A DNA stretch of 55,050 nucleotides from a virus. Made by a program: the position numbers and the translations under genes. The stretch is from IMG/VR virus record IMGVR_UViG_3300025137_005047, positions 1-55,050 of that record. The stretch is one strand, 5' to 3'. The notes beneath the pieces were generated by a model, which saw only the letters and a list, made by a program, of their open reading frames with translations, was not told the origin of the DNA and made no database searches. How positions within the stretch are numbered: the stretch's first letter is position 1; each line of letters starts with the position of its first letter. Positions 25,001 to 33,449 of this stretch are shown in pieces.

Positions 25001-25045
25001 CCAAATTTTTTAAATAAATAACATATAGTACGGAGAAAAATACTC

Positions 25046-25288
25046 ATGCATAATAAACATCGTAGATTATTAGAAGAATTAGACAGCATTTCTTTACCAA
25101 GAGATCGAGTACATTTAATAGAGTCTAGAGCTCAGCATATTATCGCTGGTGCAACGAATCTAATTAACTTAATTAAAGAGACCTACGATGATGGTATGGC
25201 TGAGGAATTAGAGCGAAAACTACTATTAGCAATTAAACGTCAAGATCCTACGAAGTTTAACAACGGTTTAAAGAAGATAAAAAAATGA
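25046..25288 (+). CDS. Small helical protein at head of late cluster
   Basis: An 80-residue, charged, all-helical protein (HRRLLEELDSISLPRDRVHLIESRAQHIIAGATNLI) with an ATGA-type overlap with the next gene. Ribosome-binding site CGGAGA. The helix-turn arrangement could bind protein or DNA, but no family is recognised. First gene of a block of probable virion genes. Confidence 0.55.
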   Translation: MHNKHRRLLEELDSISLPRDRVHLIESRAQHIIAGATNLINLIKETYDDGMAEELERKLLLAIKRQDPTKFNNGLKKIKK

Positions 25289-25845
25289 GAATAGATGAAA
25301 TCGCAGGGTTTGAAAAACCTGATATACAAAAAAAATTAGCAGATGTTAAAGCCAAAGAGCAAGAATTAAAAGTACTTGCTAACAAAACTAAACAAATGTA
25401 TACTAAAGCACTTGCAAACTACGAAGAGGTAGAAAGCAAGAATGCAGAGAAATTTGACACAGATCCATTTAATTCATTTAATGGCTGGTTCACTCATATG
25501 TTTAAGGCAGACGTTTCTAAACTATTTGCTATACCTAACCTACAAATTCAAGACAACAATATTAAAAAGTTAGGTAAATTAATTATTGCATATGCAAGTC
25601 AAAACTATTTTTTAAAGCCTAAGACTCCTTTTGCAGGAGCAGATACATTTTTAAAGATTTGTAAAGCCGTTGATTCAAATTTACTAACAATGGCGGATCA
25701 GGTATTAGGAAGATTTGTAAGAGGTGAAGAAGCAAAAAACCCAACACCAGTACCTAATGATATGAAAGCAGTAATACAGAATTTAACTCCGGAACAAAAG
25801 AAACAATTAAACGATTTAATAAGTAAAGCCGGTGGAAAAGCATAA
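25285..25845 (+). CDS. Probable internal virion protein with CTS-like N-terminus
   Basis: A 186-residue protein beginning MRIDEIAGFE, which resembles the T4 capsid-targeting sequence (MKTYQEFIAE) that directs internal proteins into the prohead before cleavage at an I/L-x-E site. A helical segment (KLADVKAKEQELKVLANKTKQM) follows. One-base overlap with the next gene. Role inferred from the N-terminus and neighbours. Confidence 0.5.
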   Translation: MRIDEIAGFEKPDIQKKLADVKAKEQELKVLANKTKQMYTKALANYEEVESKNAEKFDTDPFNSFNGWFTHMFKADVSKLFAIPNLQIQDNNIKKLGKLIIAYASQNYFLKPKTPFAGADTFLKICKAVDSNLLTMADQVLGRFVRGEEAKNPTPVPNDMKAVIQNLTPEQKKQLNDLISKAGGKA

Positions 25846-28124
25846 TGAAATTAAATGAAGTAAAACATGAATATAAGTCAAAGCAATATTTGGCAGAAAG
25901 TTGGAGTTATCTAACTGAAGCACAACAAGTATATGTTGGCTCTTGGGAAAAGAAAGTTTGGCCTCTAGTTGAAAACTATAGCAAACTATTTGAAGCAGAA
26001 CTTACACCAGACCAAATTAATGGTTTATTTAAAAAAGCAGAACAAACTGCTACACAAAGCGGAACTAATCAAACTGTTTTAGGTAAAGCAGGAAAAATTA
26101 GTGGACAAATTGCTAGTAAATTAAAAGTAGAAATTGAAAAATTAGCCAAACAAGCACAAGATTCAAAACCAATACAAAATGTTGATAATGCATTTGATGG
26201 ACTAAGAACACAAATTGCACAATCAATTGGCAAAGGCCCAGGCGGACAGAGTATTTTATCAATAGTTGATAAATGGAAAAACTATGTAAAAGAAAATCCA
26301 GCCAAAGGTGCATTTGTAATTGCGGCAATGACATCATCATTAGCATTCGCAAGTGGTGGTATTGTTTCGGGTATGGCAATTGGTTTCTTTCTTAAATTAG
26401 CAAACAATATTTTAACAGGTGACAAATTAAGTAGTGCAGTTGCAAAAACTGGAAAACAAATAGCCATTGGTGCTATTGCAGGTGGACTTGGAAAAGTAAT
26501 TGCCGATGCGGCGGCAGATTTATTTCCAGCAGAAGTTACAGATTTATTTACAAGTGCAGATGGGCAAACAATTAGTTTAGATAATGTTGATGCCATGAAT
26601 ATGACACCGGAGACGATAACACCTGAAGCAGTAAAAGAATTATTACAGACTAGAAATGCATTTATTGGACTAGCAAGAGATTTAGCCGGACAAGATGCTG
26701 AAGCCCAAACAGCCATTTTGGACCAAGTTAGAGAAATTAACGATAAAATATTTGAACTATCGCCAGACGGATCAACAGCCGACCAAGCCGCTATTAATTT
26801 AGCCAATGCAAACGGTGTTGTAGGTGATGGTATAGATTTAGAAACACAAACAGTAAAAACTGGAACTGATGTTGATCCTGATGGTGATGGAATGGATATC
26901 ACGGATAGTGAAGTCGTAAAAGAGATACCGATAGAACAAGTACAAGCGGCTGGTTTAGATTATGCTACACAACCTCCAATAAGTGACGAGTTTAGAGAAT
27001 TTTTAGAAGACAAAGGTTTAAATGTAGACGAAGTACAAGCACAGGTTGGATTTGATAAAGCATATGATGACCAATCATTTATGGGTATTAATGTTGGCGG
27101 AGAAACGACTTCTGGAGTATTCTCAGGCGGACTCCCAGATGGCATTGAAGTACCAAAAGAAATAGATATTCCACCTGGACTTAAAGTAGGTGAAACTTTT
27201 ACAAACGAAATTGAATCTGGATTTGACGGTATTGAAGGACCATTGAGAGTTGATAGTACATTTAGACTTGTTAGTGTTGATGCTGATGGAAACGAAGTTT
27301 ACCAAACAGTACGGACTACAATGTCTCCAAAAAACTTAATGGATTTTTCTGCTATTGACAAATTATCAGAAGCAGACCAAGATCAATTTATGAAATTTAT
27401 GGATCAGTATACTGGTTCAGGATATTCTAATACAGGTAGTGTTGAAGAAATTGCTGACGCATTTAATCAAAATGTAGCACAAGGTATAGGTGGAGCAATA
27501 TCAGTATTTGCTCTTTCTGCCGCGGCGGCGAAAAAAGCAGAACAAGATAAAAATGAAAGCAGAATTCAAAACGTAGAAAACGTATTAATGGAAAAATACC
27601 TTGAAGAAGGTCCAGCCTTAGATGCTATGAAAAAAGCGGCTATGGCAACTGTTAAAGGTGTTGGTACTGTGGCAGACAAAGCCGTTGGTGGTGTTACAGC
27701 CGTTGGATTAAAAGCGGCAACAAAGGCAATTCAAACTGGTAAAGCAGTAGCACACGAAGTAGGTAACAAAGTTACTGTTAAAAAATTACAAACTGCTTGG
27801 ACAAAAGCAGGCAAACCTACACAAATTGCAGGCGTAGTACAAGTATTACAACAAGCAGGTATGGATGACCAACAAATTGGTTTACTTAATAAAGAAGTTG
27901 ATATAGACTTAACTGCTAAAGCAGATCCAAAAGCAGATGCAAAAGCAGATCCAAAAGCAACCGATGACGCACAAACTGATAAAAATAAAGATGGCAAAGA
28001 TGATAAAACAGGAATGGATATGAAAAACTTTGTCGATGTTGAAGCACTAGCAAAAATTATTAGAGCAAATGACTTAGATGACGAAGTAAAAGTTATACTT
28101 GCTAAAAGTATGAAGGCGGCATAA
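25845..28124 (+). CDS. Large probable internal/virion protein with membrane-like glycine-alanine segment
   Basis: A 759-residue protein starting MKLNEVKHEY, another CTS-like N-terminus. Residues about 150-220 are strongly hydrophobic and Gly/Ala-rich (FVIAAMTSSLAFASGGIVSGMAIGFF, then QIAIGAIAGGLGKVI), a pattern that could insert in a membrane during DNA injection. The middle is acidic with Asp-rich stretches (TDVDPDGDGMDITD), and the end has a Lys-Ala-Asp-Pro repeat. It resembles large ejected or internal proteins of marine T4-like phages, function unknown. Confidence 0.5.
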   Translation: MKLNEVKHEYKSKQYLAESWSYLTEAQQVYVGSWEKKVWPLVENYSKLFEAELTPDQINGLFKKAEQTATQSGTNQTVLGKAGKISGQIASKLKVEIEKLAKQAQDSKPIQNVDNAFDGLRTQIAQSIGKGPGGQSILSIVDKWKNYVKENPAKGAFVIAAMTSSLAFASGGIVSGMAIGFFLKLANNILTGDKLSSAVAKTGKQIAIGAIAGGLGKVIADAAADLFPAEVTDLFTSADGQTISLDNVDAMNMTPETITPEAVKELLQTRNAFIGLARDLAGQDAEAQTAILDQVREINDKIFELSPDGSTADQAAINLANANGVVGDGIDLETQTVKTGTDVDPDGDGMDITDSEVVKEIPIEQVQAAGLDYATQPPISDEFREFLEDKGLNVDEVQAQVGFDKAYDDQSFMGINVGGETTSGVFSGGLPDGIEVPKEIDIPPGLKVGETFTNEIESGFDGIEGPLRVDSTFRLVSVDADGNEVYQTVRTTMSPKNLMDFSAIDKLSEADQDQFMKFMDQYTGSGYSNTGSVEEIADAFNQNVAQGIGGAISVFALSAAAAKKAEQDKNESRIQNVENVLMEKYLEEGPALDAMKKAAMATVKGVGTVADKAVGGVTAVGLKAATKAIQTGKAVAHEVGNKVTVKKLQTAWTKAGKPTQIAGVVQVLQQAGMDDQQIGLLNKEVDIDLTAKADPKADAKADPKATDDAQTDKNKDGKDDKTGMDMKNFVDVEALAKIIRANDLDDEVKVILAKSMKAA
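27917..27960 (+). repeat. Short in-frame repeat (KADPKADAKADPKA)
   Basis: Nearly identical 12 bp units AAAGCAGATCCA / AAAGCAGATGCA in tandem, encoding Lys-Ala-Asp-(Pro/Ala) repeats near the C-terminus of the 759-residue protein. Probably a flexible linker, prone to length change. Confidence 0.7.
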
Positions 28125-29380
28125 TGTTAATAAACGAAATTTTTATTCCTAAAACACATAGTTGGAAATTACTTGAAGCGGCTGAAGGTAAAAACACACA
28201 CCTTGAGCATATTGAAGATTTAATTTTTAACGAAGGTTATAAAGGAGCCATTAGAGCATTTGATTATTTAGATGCAGTTAAAGGATTACTAGAAGGCGGA
28301 GATCCGGAAGGTAAAGTAACTGTTAAGTGGGACGGTGCTCCTGCTATAGTTTGCGGAGTTGATCCAGAAGATAGTAAATTTTTTGTAGGTACTAAATCGG
28401 TGTTTAATACAACAACACCTAAAGCGGCTAAATCAGTTGCACAAATTAAAGAATGGTATGCTGAACAACCTACGTTAGCAAATAAATTAATTTTAGCCTT
28501 ACAACTATTACCTAAATTAGGAATAGGTACAGTAGTACAAGGTGATTTTTTGTTTGGACAAGGAGATGTCGAAACAGATACAGTTGGTGACGACGAATGT
28601 TATACGTTTACTCCTAACACTATTACATATGCAGTTCCAGTGAATAGTGCTATAGGTAAACGTGTCGCGAAAGCAAAGATTGGTATAGTATTTCATACAG
28701 AATATACAGGTGCTACATTGGGTGAGATGACTGCAAGTTTTGGGTACAGTGTTAGAGGTTTGAAAGAAACCTCAGATGTATGGTATGATGACGCTAATTA
28801 TAAAGACGTTTCAGGAATTGCAACACTAACTGCAAGTGAAGAAAAGGGTATAGACGACACTATTGCAACAGGACGTACTACACTTAAAAAAGTAGGTACT
28901 CAAATGGATGCAGTATTACAGGCAGAATTTGCAAAGTTTATTAAACCTTTTATTAACAACAATGTAAGAGCTGGTGAACAAGTTGGTGAACCTATGAAGT
29001 TTTTAGAAAACTTTATGAATTACTACACTGACAAAATGAATAAAGAAATTGAAAAATTAAAAGGCGGTGCAGAAAGTCCTGCGGCACAAAAACGTATAGA
29101 AAAAATTGAACAACAAAAGAAATTTTTGGCAGACAATAGTAATACGTTGCTCTTGACACTAGCAGTATATCGTCGTATAATAAGTGCTAAATTAATGTTA
29201 ATTAAAAAGTTAAGTAACGTAGATAAAATTGGTACATTCGTTAAAACTGATACAGGATACAAAGTTACAAATCATGAAGGTTTTGTAGCATTTGGAGTAG
29301 ACGGTGGAGCAGTTAAACTTAACGATAGAATGGAATTTAATGCTTTAAATTTCGCGGCAACTAAGACTTGGAGTAAGTAA
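28124..29380 (+). CDS. Virion-cluster protein with ligase-like nucleotidyltransferase motifs
   Basis: A 418-residue protein (MLINEIFIPK start, CTS-like). Motifs resemble the covalent nucleotidyltransferase superfamily of DNA/RNA ligases and capping enzymes: motif I-like KWDGAPA (K68-W-D70-G71), motif III-like VVQGDFLFG (G140, D141), motif IV-like NHEGFV (E385, G386), and a final AVKLND with K398 as motif V-like. Conserved proteins of this sort occur in marine T4-like phages without known activity. Spacing differs from classic ligases because a helical insert (about 300-360) lies between motifs III and IV. Possibly a packaged enzyme. Confidence 0.55.
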   Translation: MLINEIFIPKTHSWKLLEAAEGKNTHLEHIEDLIFNEGYKGAIRAFDYLDAVKGLLEGGDPEGKVTVKWDGAPAIVCGVDPEDSKFFVGTKSVFNTTTPKAAKSVAQIKEWYAEQPTLANKLILALQLLPKLGIGTVVQGDFLFGQGDVETDTVGDDECYTFTPNTITYAVPVNSAIGKRVAKAKIGIVFHTEYTGATLGEMTASFGYSVRGLKETSDVWYDDANYKDVSGIATLTASEEKGIDDTIATGRTTLKKVGTQMDAVLQAEFAKFIKPFINNNVRAGEQVGEPMKFLENFMNYYTDKMNKEIEKLKGGAESPAAQKRIEKIEQQKKFLADNSNTLLLTLAVYRRIISAKLMLIKKLSNVDKIGTFVKTDTGYKVTNHEGFVAFGVDGGAVKLNDRMEFNALNFAATKTWSK

Positions 29381-30058
29381 ATGGCTATGGAATTTATTAA
29401 TGATGAACTTGCAGAAGCACGTTTATTCAGAAGTCCTAAACAGTTCGTTACTACTAACGGTTCTGATATAGCGGCTAATGTATACGCACACTTATTAGGT
29501 GTACAGGCTATGCGTTATACTGATCCTGGTCAAGCAAGTACATACGCAAGAAATACATTAAAGTTTAGTGGCTTTGATGGTGTTAGAGCAGGCGGTACAG
29601 ATTTACATAATTTAATTGCAGGGTTAGAACGCAAAGGTGGATACAATATTCCTACTGCACAAATTAAAAGATATTTAAAAAATGTTCAAAACGGTGTAGT
29701 AGATACTGCACTAGATAGACGAACAATGATGGCAGTTGAACGTGGACTATCAATTAGAGATAGTAAACTAACTTCAATGAGACGTATTATTTCAGATTGG
29801 CCTCGTGCTTTACCTAACGAACAAAAAGCAGGTGCAACACGTTTAGGCTTTATGCTTAATCATTATGCTAAAGGAAGTGATTTAGCCGGACCTTACAATA
29901 AAAGTGTAAGAGGTATTGCGGCTCCTAAAGCCAAAAGTCCTTACAATTCTGCATTAACTTGGGCGGCAGTGGCGGCTGGTGCAGTTATAGGTTACAAAGC
30001 AATAAGAAATAAAAATATAGCAAACGTTCACAAAAATTACAAGATTAAAAAAGCATAA
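29381..30058 (+). CDS. Probable virion-associated protein
   Basis: A 225-residue basic protein beginning MAMEFINDELAEA, which contains a possible prohead-protease site after an acidic N-terminus. A single hydrophobic segment near the C-terminus (NSALTWAAVAAGAVIGYKA) could be a membrane helix. It starts one base after the previous stop. No family recognised. Confidence 0.5.
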   Translation: MAMEFINDELAEARLFRSPKQFVTTNGSDIAANVYAHLLGVQAMRYTDPGQASTYARNTLKFSGFDGVRAGGTDLHNLIAGLERKGGYNIPTAQIKRYLKNVQNGVVDTALDRRTMMAVERGLSIRDSKLTSMRRIISDWPRALPNEQKAGATRLGFMLNHYAKGSDLAGPYNKSVRGIAAPKAKSPYNSALTWAAVAAGAVIGYKAIRNKNIANVHKNYKIKKA

Positions 30059-30264
30059 AAAGACCATAGTTAAAAGTTAGTATAAATATTATGGTAGTTT
30101 ATACAGTGGTAACGCAGTATAAATACTTTAGTAAGAACATTAATGTTCTTATTTGTAAACAACAATTATTATGGCATTATAGGCAAACAAAACAGGCATT
30201 TCAAGGCTCACATTAGGCATCCGACAAAATCAATCCGTCCAAGGTAGACGTAAATGAGGAAGCA
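30059..30264 (+). promoter_or_regulatory. Intergenic region with two late-promoter motifs and an 18-bp palindrome
   Basis: This 206 bp gap holds TATAAATA at 30081-30088, TATAAATAC at 30118-30126, and the perfect palindrome AAGAACATTAATGTTCTT at 30133-30150, immediately downstream of the second element. The remainder before 30265 has no open frame of note. The palindrome would form a hairpin at the 5' end of the transcript or be a dimeric protein site. Confidence 0.55.
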
Positions 30265-30525
30265 ATGAGTACAACTCGAGAAATAGAAAAAGAAAGCCTA
30301 GAAGCCCATGTAGAATTATGTGCGGCGAGGTATTCACGTTTGGAAGAAAAACTAGACAATCTAGAGGGCCGAGTTATCGGCATAGAAACAGTTCTTGGCG
30401 AAATTAGAGATACGGTAATAAAAGACCGTGAAAGACGTCAAACCCAACTTATTACTTGGGGTATGGCTATCATTGGCTCATTAGCGACAGCAGTAGGTGT
30501 ATTATCCTACAATTTATTCATTTAA
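30265..30525 (+). CDS. XhlA-like coiled-coil protein with C-terminal membrane helix
   Basis: An 86-residue protein with a heptad-like coiled coil (RYSRLEEKLDNLEGRVIGIETVLGEIRDTV) and a C-terminal transmembrane helix (LITWGMAIIGSLATAVGVLSY). This is the architecture of XhlA-type haemolysin/holin-associated proteins in other phages. It may take part in lysis; the lysin at 46458 is not nearby. Family call is by layout only. Confidence 0.5.
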   Translation: MSTTREIEKESLEAHVELCAARYSRLEEKLDNLEGRVIGIETVLGEIRDTVIKDRERRQTQLITWGMAIIGSLATAVGVLSYNLFI

Positions 30526-30576
30526 TACAATTCACAAAAAATTAAAACCGATTAATCTATACTAAATAGTAGTGTT

Positions 30577-30879
30577 ATGCTTATATTAGAACTTTTTAGC
30601 GACGAAAATACAGAACTTACAGAGACCAAAATGGCTTGGGGCCGTTCTGGAAATAAAGTTGTGCGTAAGTACAGATGTTCTATAGGACGTTTAAAAGGTA
30701 AAATTGTAAGCAGTCCAGGTGCTTGTTTTAAGGCACCAGACATTAAAAAACGAATTAGACTTAAAATGGCTAAAGCAAAATTAGGTGCTAGAATGAAGTT
30801 GAAAGCAAAACGTACAAAACGTATTAATCCAGCAAGTAAACGTGTTCAAGCATTAAACAAAGCAGGACGTAGAAAGTAA
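30577..30879 (+). CDS. Highly basic internal (histone-like) virion protein
   Basis: A 100-residue protein with an acidic N-terminal peptide (MLILELFSDENTELTET) followed by an extremely basic body rich in Lys and Arg (IRLKMAKAKLGARMKLKAKRTKRINPASKRV). Cleavage of the N-terminus by a prohead protease after L/I-x-E would leave a DNA-binding peptide like T4 internal proteins. A CTAAATAG element at 30562 may be its late promoter. ATGA-type overlap with the next gene. Confidence 0.55.
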   Translation: MLILELFSDENTELTETKMAWGRSGNKVVRKYRCSIGRLKGKIVSSPGACFKAPDIKKRIRLKMAKAKLGARMKLKAKRTKRINPASKRVQALNKAGRRK

Positions 30880-31133
30880 TGAGATTTTCAGAATTATTTG
30901 AACAACCAATGACAGGCAAAGTAACTAAAGTTGCCGGTGATAATGTTGAAATTAGCGATCCAAAGAAACCGGGTATTACTACAAAAATAGACCTGAAGAA
31001 AATGGATATTGATAGCACAAACCCAAATGAACCTACGTTAAAACCTAAAACTGCAAAACCACAAGGACAAGGGTCAAAGATTAGACCAGGTCAAAAAATT
31101 TCCGTTGCTACCGAGGTCAAAAAAAAAGACTGA
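30879..31133 (+). CDS. CTS-like N-terminal part, possibly fused to downstream P-loop protein by -1 frameshift
   Basis: An 84-residue protein starting MRFSELFEQ (CTS-like) followed by a short beta domain (KVTKVAGDNVEISDPKKPGITTKIDL) and a Lys/Pro-rich linker. It stops at TGA right after a run of nine A (31119-31127, read AAA AAA AAA GAC TGA). A -1 slip on A-AAA-AAA-G joins it to the P-loop frame that continues to 31783. Either a programmed frameshift or a homopolymer error is possible. Confidence 0.55.
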   Translation: MRFSELFEQPMTGKVTKVAGDNVEISDPKKPGITTKIDLKKMDIDSTNPNEPTLKPKTAKPQGQGSKIRPGQKISVATEVKKKD

Positions 31134-31783
31134 CTGACCTTGAAGAAGGCATAAACGATCCAGCAATTTTTAAAGCAGTATTCCTAGCAGGTGGCCCTGG
31201 TAGTGGAAAAAGTTTTATGGTAAAACAAACGGCTTTAGTTAGCATGGGTTATCGTTTAATTAATAACGATGCCGCATTTGAAAAATATTTAAAAGATGCA
31301 GGAATGGGATCAGATCCAGAAAGCATCTTAAGTCCACAAGGACAAGAAGTTCGAGCGAAAGCAAAACGAGTTACAGACAATAAACTTGCCATGCATCTAA
31401 ATGAACGTTTAGGTTTAGTTATAGATGGAACAGGCAAAGATTACAGTAAGATCACATCACAAGCAGATACCTTAAGATTATTAGGTTACGATGTAGCAAT
31501 GATATTTGTTAACACCGACCTAGAAACTGCTATAGGTAGAAACAATCAGAGAGATAGAAGATTACCAGACGACATGGTTACTAAATTATGGAAAGAAGTA
31601 CAAAGAAATATTGGAAGATTCCATAACTTTTTTGGTAAATTTATGTTTGTCGTTGACAATTCAGAAAGTTCAGATACACAAGGTGTTACTATGAATATGT
31701 ATAAGAGAATGAAAGAGTTCACTAGCATACCTCCGCATAGTCCAATGGCAAAAAATTGGATTAAACAGAGGACTACTACATAA
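31121..31783 (+). CDS. P-loop kinase-like protein; start upstream of any ATG, probably expressed by -1 frameshift
   Basis: The frame is open from 31085, and the P-loop FLAGGPGSGKSF is encoded at about 31181-31216, upstream of the first ATG (31217). So a product starting at that ATG would lack Walker A. No upstream ATG/GTG/TTG exists in frame; CTG at 31130 or a -1 slip at the A9 run are the ways to express it. The body includes LGLVIDGTGKDY, a zeta-toxin/kinase-like core (VAMIFVNTDLETAIGRNNQRDRRLP), and FMFVVDNS, typical of phage P-loop kinases whose usual form has a CTS-like start directly joined to the LEEGINDPAIFKAVFLAGG segment. Confidence 0.6.
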   Translation, partial: KKRLTDLEEGINDPAIFKAVFLAGGPGSGKSFMVKQTALVSMGYRLINNDAAFEKYLKDAGMGSDPESILSPQGQEVRAKAKRVTDNKLAMHLNERLGLVIDGTGKDYSKITSQADTLRLLGYDVAMIFVNTDLETAIGRNNQRDRRLPDDMVTKLWKEVQRNIGRFHNFFGKFMFVVDNSESSDTQGVTMNMYKRMKEFTSIPPHSPMAKNWIKQRTTT

Positions 31784-31989
31784 TGTCACACTTTGAATTT
31801 TCTAATGGCGCAAGAGTGTCATTAACAAAAGAAGAAGACGTATTTTTGAAAGAATTTAAACAGTCAATTAAGTTGACTGATTTAAATGAAAGCCAATTAA
31901 AGTTGGCTTTTATGTTAGTCAATAAAAGTGTACTCAATAGGAAAAAGAAAAATGGTGATCTCTACTATGTCAAGGAAAGTAAAAAGTAA
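31783..31989 (+). CDS. Small hypothetical protein
   Basis: A 68-residue protein joined to the P-loop gene by TAATG overlap. Composition: FSNGARVSLTKEEDVFLKEFKQSIKLTDLNESQLKLAFMLVNKSVL; likely two or three helices with a basic end. Unknown function. It overlaps the next gene by about 38 nt. Confidence 0.5.
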   Translation: MSHFEFSNGARVSLTKEEDVFLKEFKQSIKLTDLNESQLKLAFMLVNKSVLNRKKKNGDLYYVKESKK

Positions 31990-32407
31990 AGTAGCAATAA
32001 CAAAGATAAAGAACTTCCTGGAAGAAAAATCTGATGAACTTCCTGTAATTTCTATATCCGGTGCTCATATTAAAATAGGTAAATATTTTTGCCTAGAACG
32101 TAATGGTGTTTGGGAAATTTACAATAAAGAAATGCTTGTAAAGTCGTTTACACTGCGAAATAGTGCCATTGCTTGGGCAGTAGCGTCATTACAAGGGCAA
32201 ACAGTAGATGCACAACAAATAGAGTCACATGATTTGCATTTTAGTAGGCACCACAATGATTCTATTATATTTCACCAGAGATATCGTACTGCAACAGACG
32301 ATTTTCGGAGAGATTTAATGTATATTAGGTATGAAGAGAGCGAATATCATAAAAATCACATTAGAAACCAACTGGAAGAATCAATAAAAAAGATTAAAAT
32401 CAACTAA
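31952..32407 (+). CDS. Hypothetical protein
   Basis: About 151 residues from ATG 31952 (GGAAAAAG site upstream); ATG 31967 and GTG 31928 are alternatives. An N-terminal basic stretch (MSRKVKSKVAITKIKN) precedes an alpha/beta region (GAHIKIGKYFCLERNGVWEIYNKEMLVKSF) and His-rich segment (HDLHFSRHHNDS). No family recognised; lies in the late block. Confidence 0.5.
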   Translation: MVISTMSRKVKSKVAITKIKNFLEEKSDELPVISISGAHIKIGKYFCLERNGVWEIYNKEMLVKSFTLRNSAIAWAVASLQGQTVDAQQIESHDLHFSRHHNDSIIFHQRYRTATDDFRRDLMYIRYEESEYHKNHIRNQLEESIKKIKIN

Positions 32408-32411
32408 ATAC
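32404..32411 (+). promoter_or_regulatory. Late promoter motif CTAAATAC
   Basis: CTAAATAC overlapping the stop of the previous gene, 28 bases before the ATG at 32439. Matches the late-promoter variant typical of T4-like phages. Confidence 0.55.
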
Positions 32412-32438
32412 AAATAACGTACAATTAGGGAACTCAAC

Positions 32439-33449
32439 ATGGAACTAAATGATTTAAATAAAACATCACGTAGTGGCAGTTTAAACAAACTGTTAAACAC
32501 ACGTTTTGAATTCGATCTAGATTTATCGAAAATGAATGAAACAATAGCAACACAAATGGTTGCAACTGCTGACAACAAAATGAATGAAGTAGCAAGTAAA
32601 GAAGGCGACTTTCAAGTTAACAAAGAATACTTGATGTCAAAACTTGTTAAAGAAACAGTTGAAGCATGGCAAATAGAAAATAACATCGCTGAAGCACCAA
32701 AGAGTGACAGTAACAATAAAGAGTTAGAGCCAGGAGATGGGGAAATTAACCCACAACAAAATTCACCAAGAGCACAATCAACTCGTGCAAACGCACTAAG
32801 ATTGTTAGTTGGTCCATCAAATTATATGAAAGCCAAACGTGCTTTAGATATGTACAAAAAAGGTCAAACAGTTCCCCCAGCCTTAATGCAAGGTCTAATG
32901 CCAATTATAGATATGATTGATGAAATTATGTCAAGCAATCTTGCAAATGTACGTTTCTTGCAAATGGTAGACAAAAGAGCAAAAAAACAATTAGGCATTT
33001 CAGAAAGTGTTCTTAAAGAAGGCGAAATGGAAAATGCTGAATTAGTGTTAGCATCAAAAGATATGGTTGACAGAATTCAATCTATGTTAGAAGATGTAAG
33101 TGAAATGCAGGCAGAAGATTTACTTCCGTTAACTGATCAAATCCGTGACGAAATGGGTAATGATAAAGCAGAAGCATTTATGACAGCGGCAAAAGGTTCA
33201 CTAGAAGCATTATTAGATGCTATTACAACTGCAAGAGGCGACATGGATAATGCATCACGTATTTTAACAGGTACTGCTGATGAATCAGGCGCAGACTTAA
33301 CTGTAGAAGAACCTGCAGAAGAGCCAGAAGCAGAAGTTGATGTTGACGCAGAAGCACCAGCAGAAGATGATACAGTTGATGTAGACTTAGATGCAGGTGA
33401 AGAAGGCCAAGAAGGCGTTGACGAATTAGATAGACAAGAACGTCCGTAA
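32439..33449 (+). CDS. Acidic scaffold-like/internal virion protein
   Basis: A 336-residue protein, helical in the middle (MKAKRALDMYKKGQTVPPALMQGLMPIIDMIDEIM) with a very acidic, repetitive C-terminus (EEPAEEPEAEVDVDAEAPAEDD). An internal KEGEMENAELVL segment has possible prohead-protease sites. Composition suggests a core or internal virion protein. TAATG overlap with the next gene. Confidence 0.5.
   Translation: MELNDLNKTSRSGSLNKLLNTRFEFDLDLSKMNETIATQMVATADNKMNEVASKEGDFQVNKEYLMSKLVKETVEAWQIENNIAEAPKSDSNNKELEPGDGEINPQQNSPRAQSTRANALRLLVGPSNYMKAKRALDMYKKGQTVPPALMQGLMPIIDMIDEIMSSNLANVRFLQMVDKRAKKQLGISESVLKEGEMENAELVLASKDMVDRIQSMLEDVSEMQAEDLLPLTDQIRDEMGNDKAEAFMTAAKGSLEALLDAITTARGDMDNASRILTGTADESGADLTVEEPAEEPEAEVDVDAEAPAEDDTVDVDLDAGEEGQEGVDELDRQERP

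Noticed and set aside
26282-26902. Long minus-strand frames inside the 759-residue protein gene
   Set aside because: Antisense shadow caused by Ala/Gly-rich codons; Ser/Pro-rich product with no signal.
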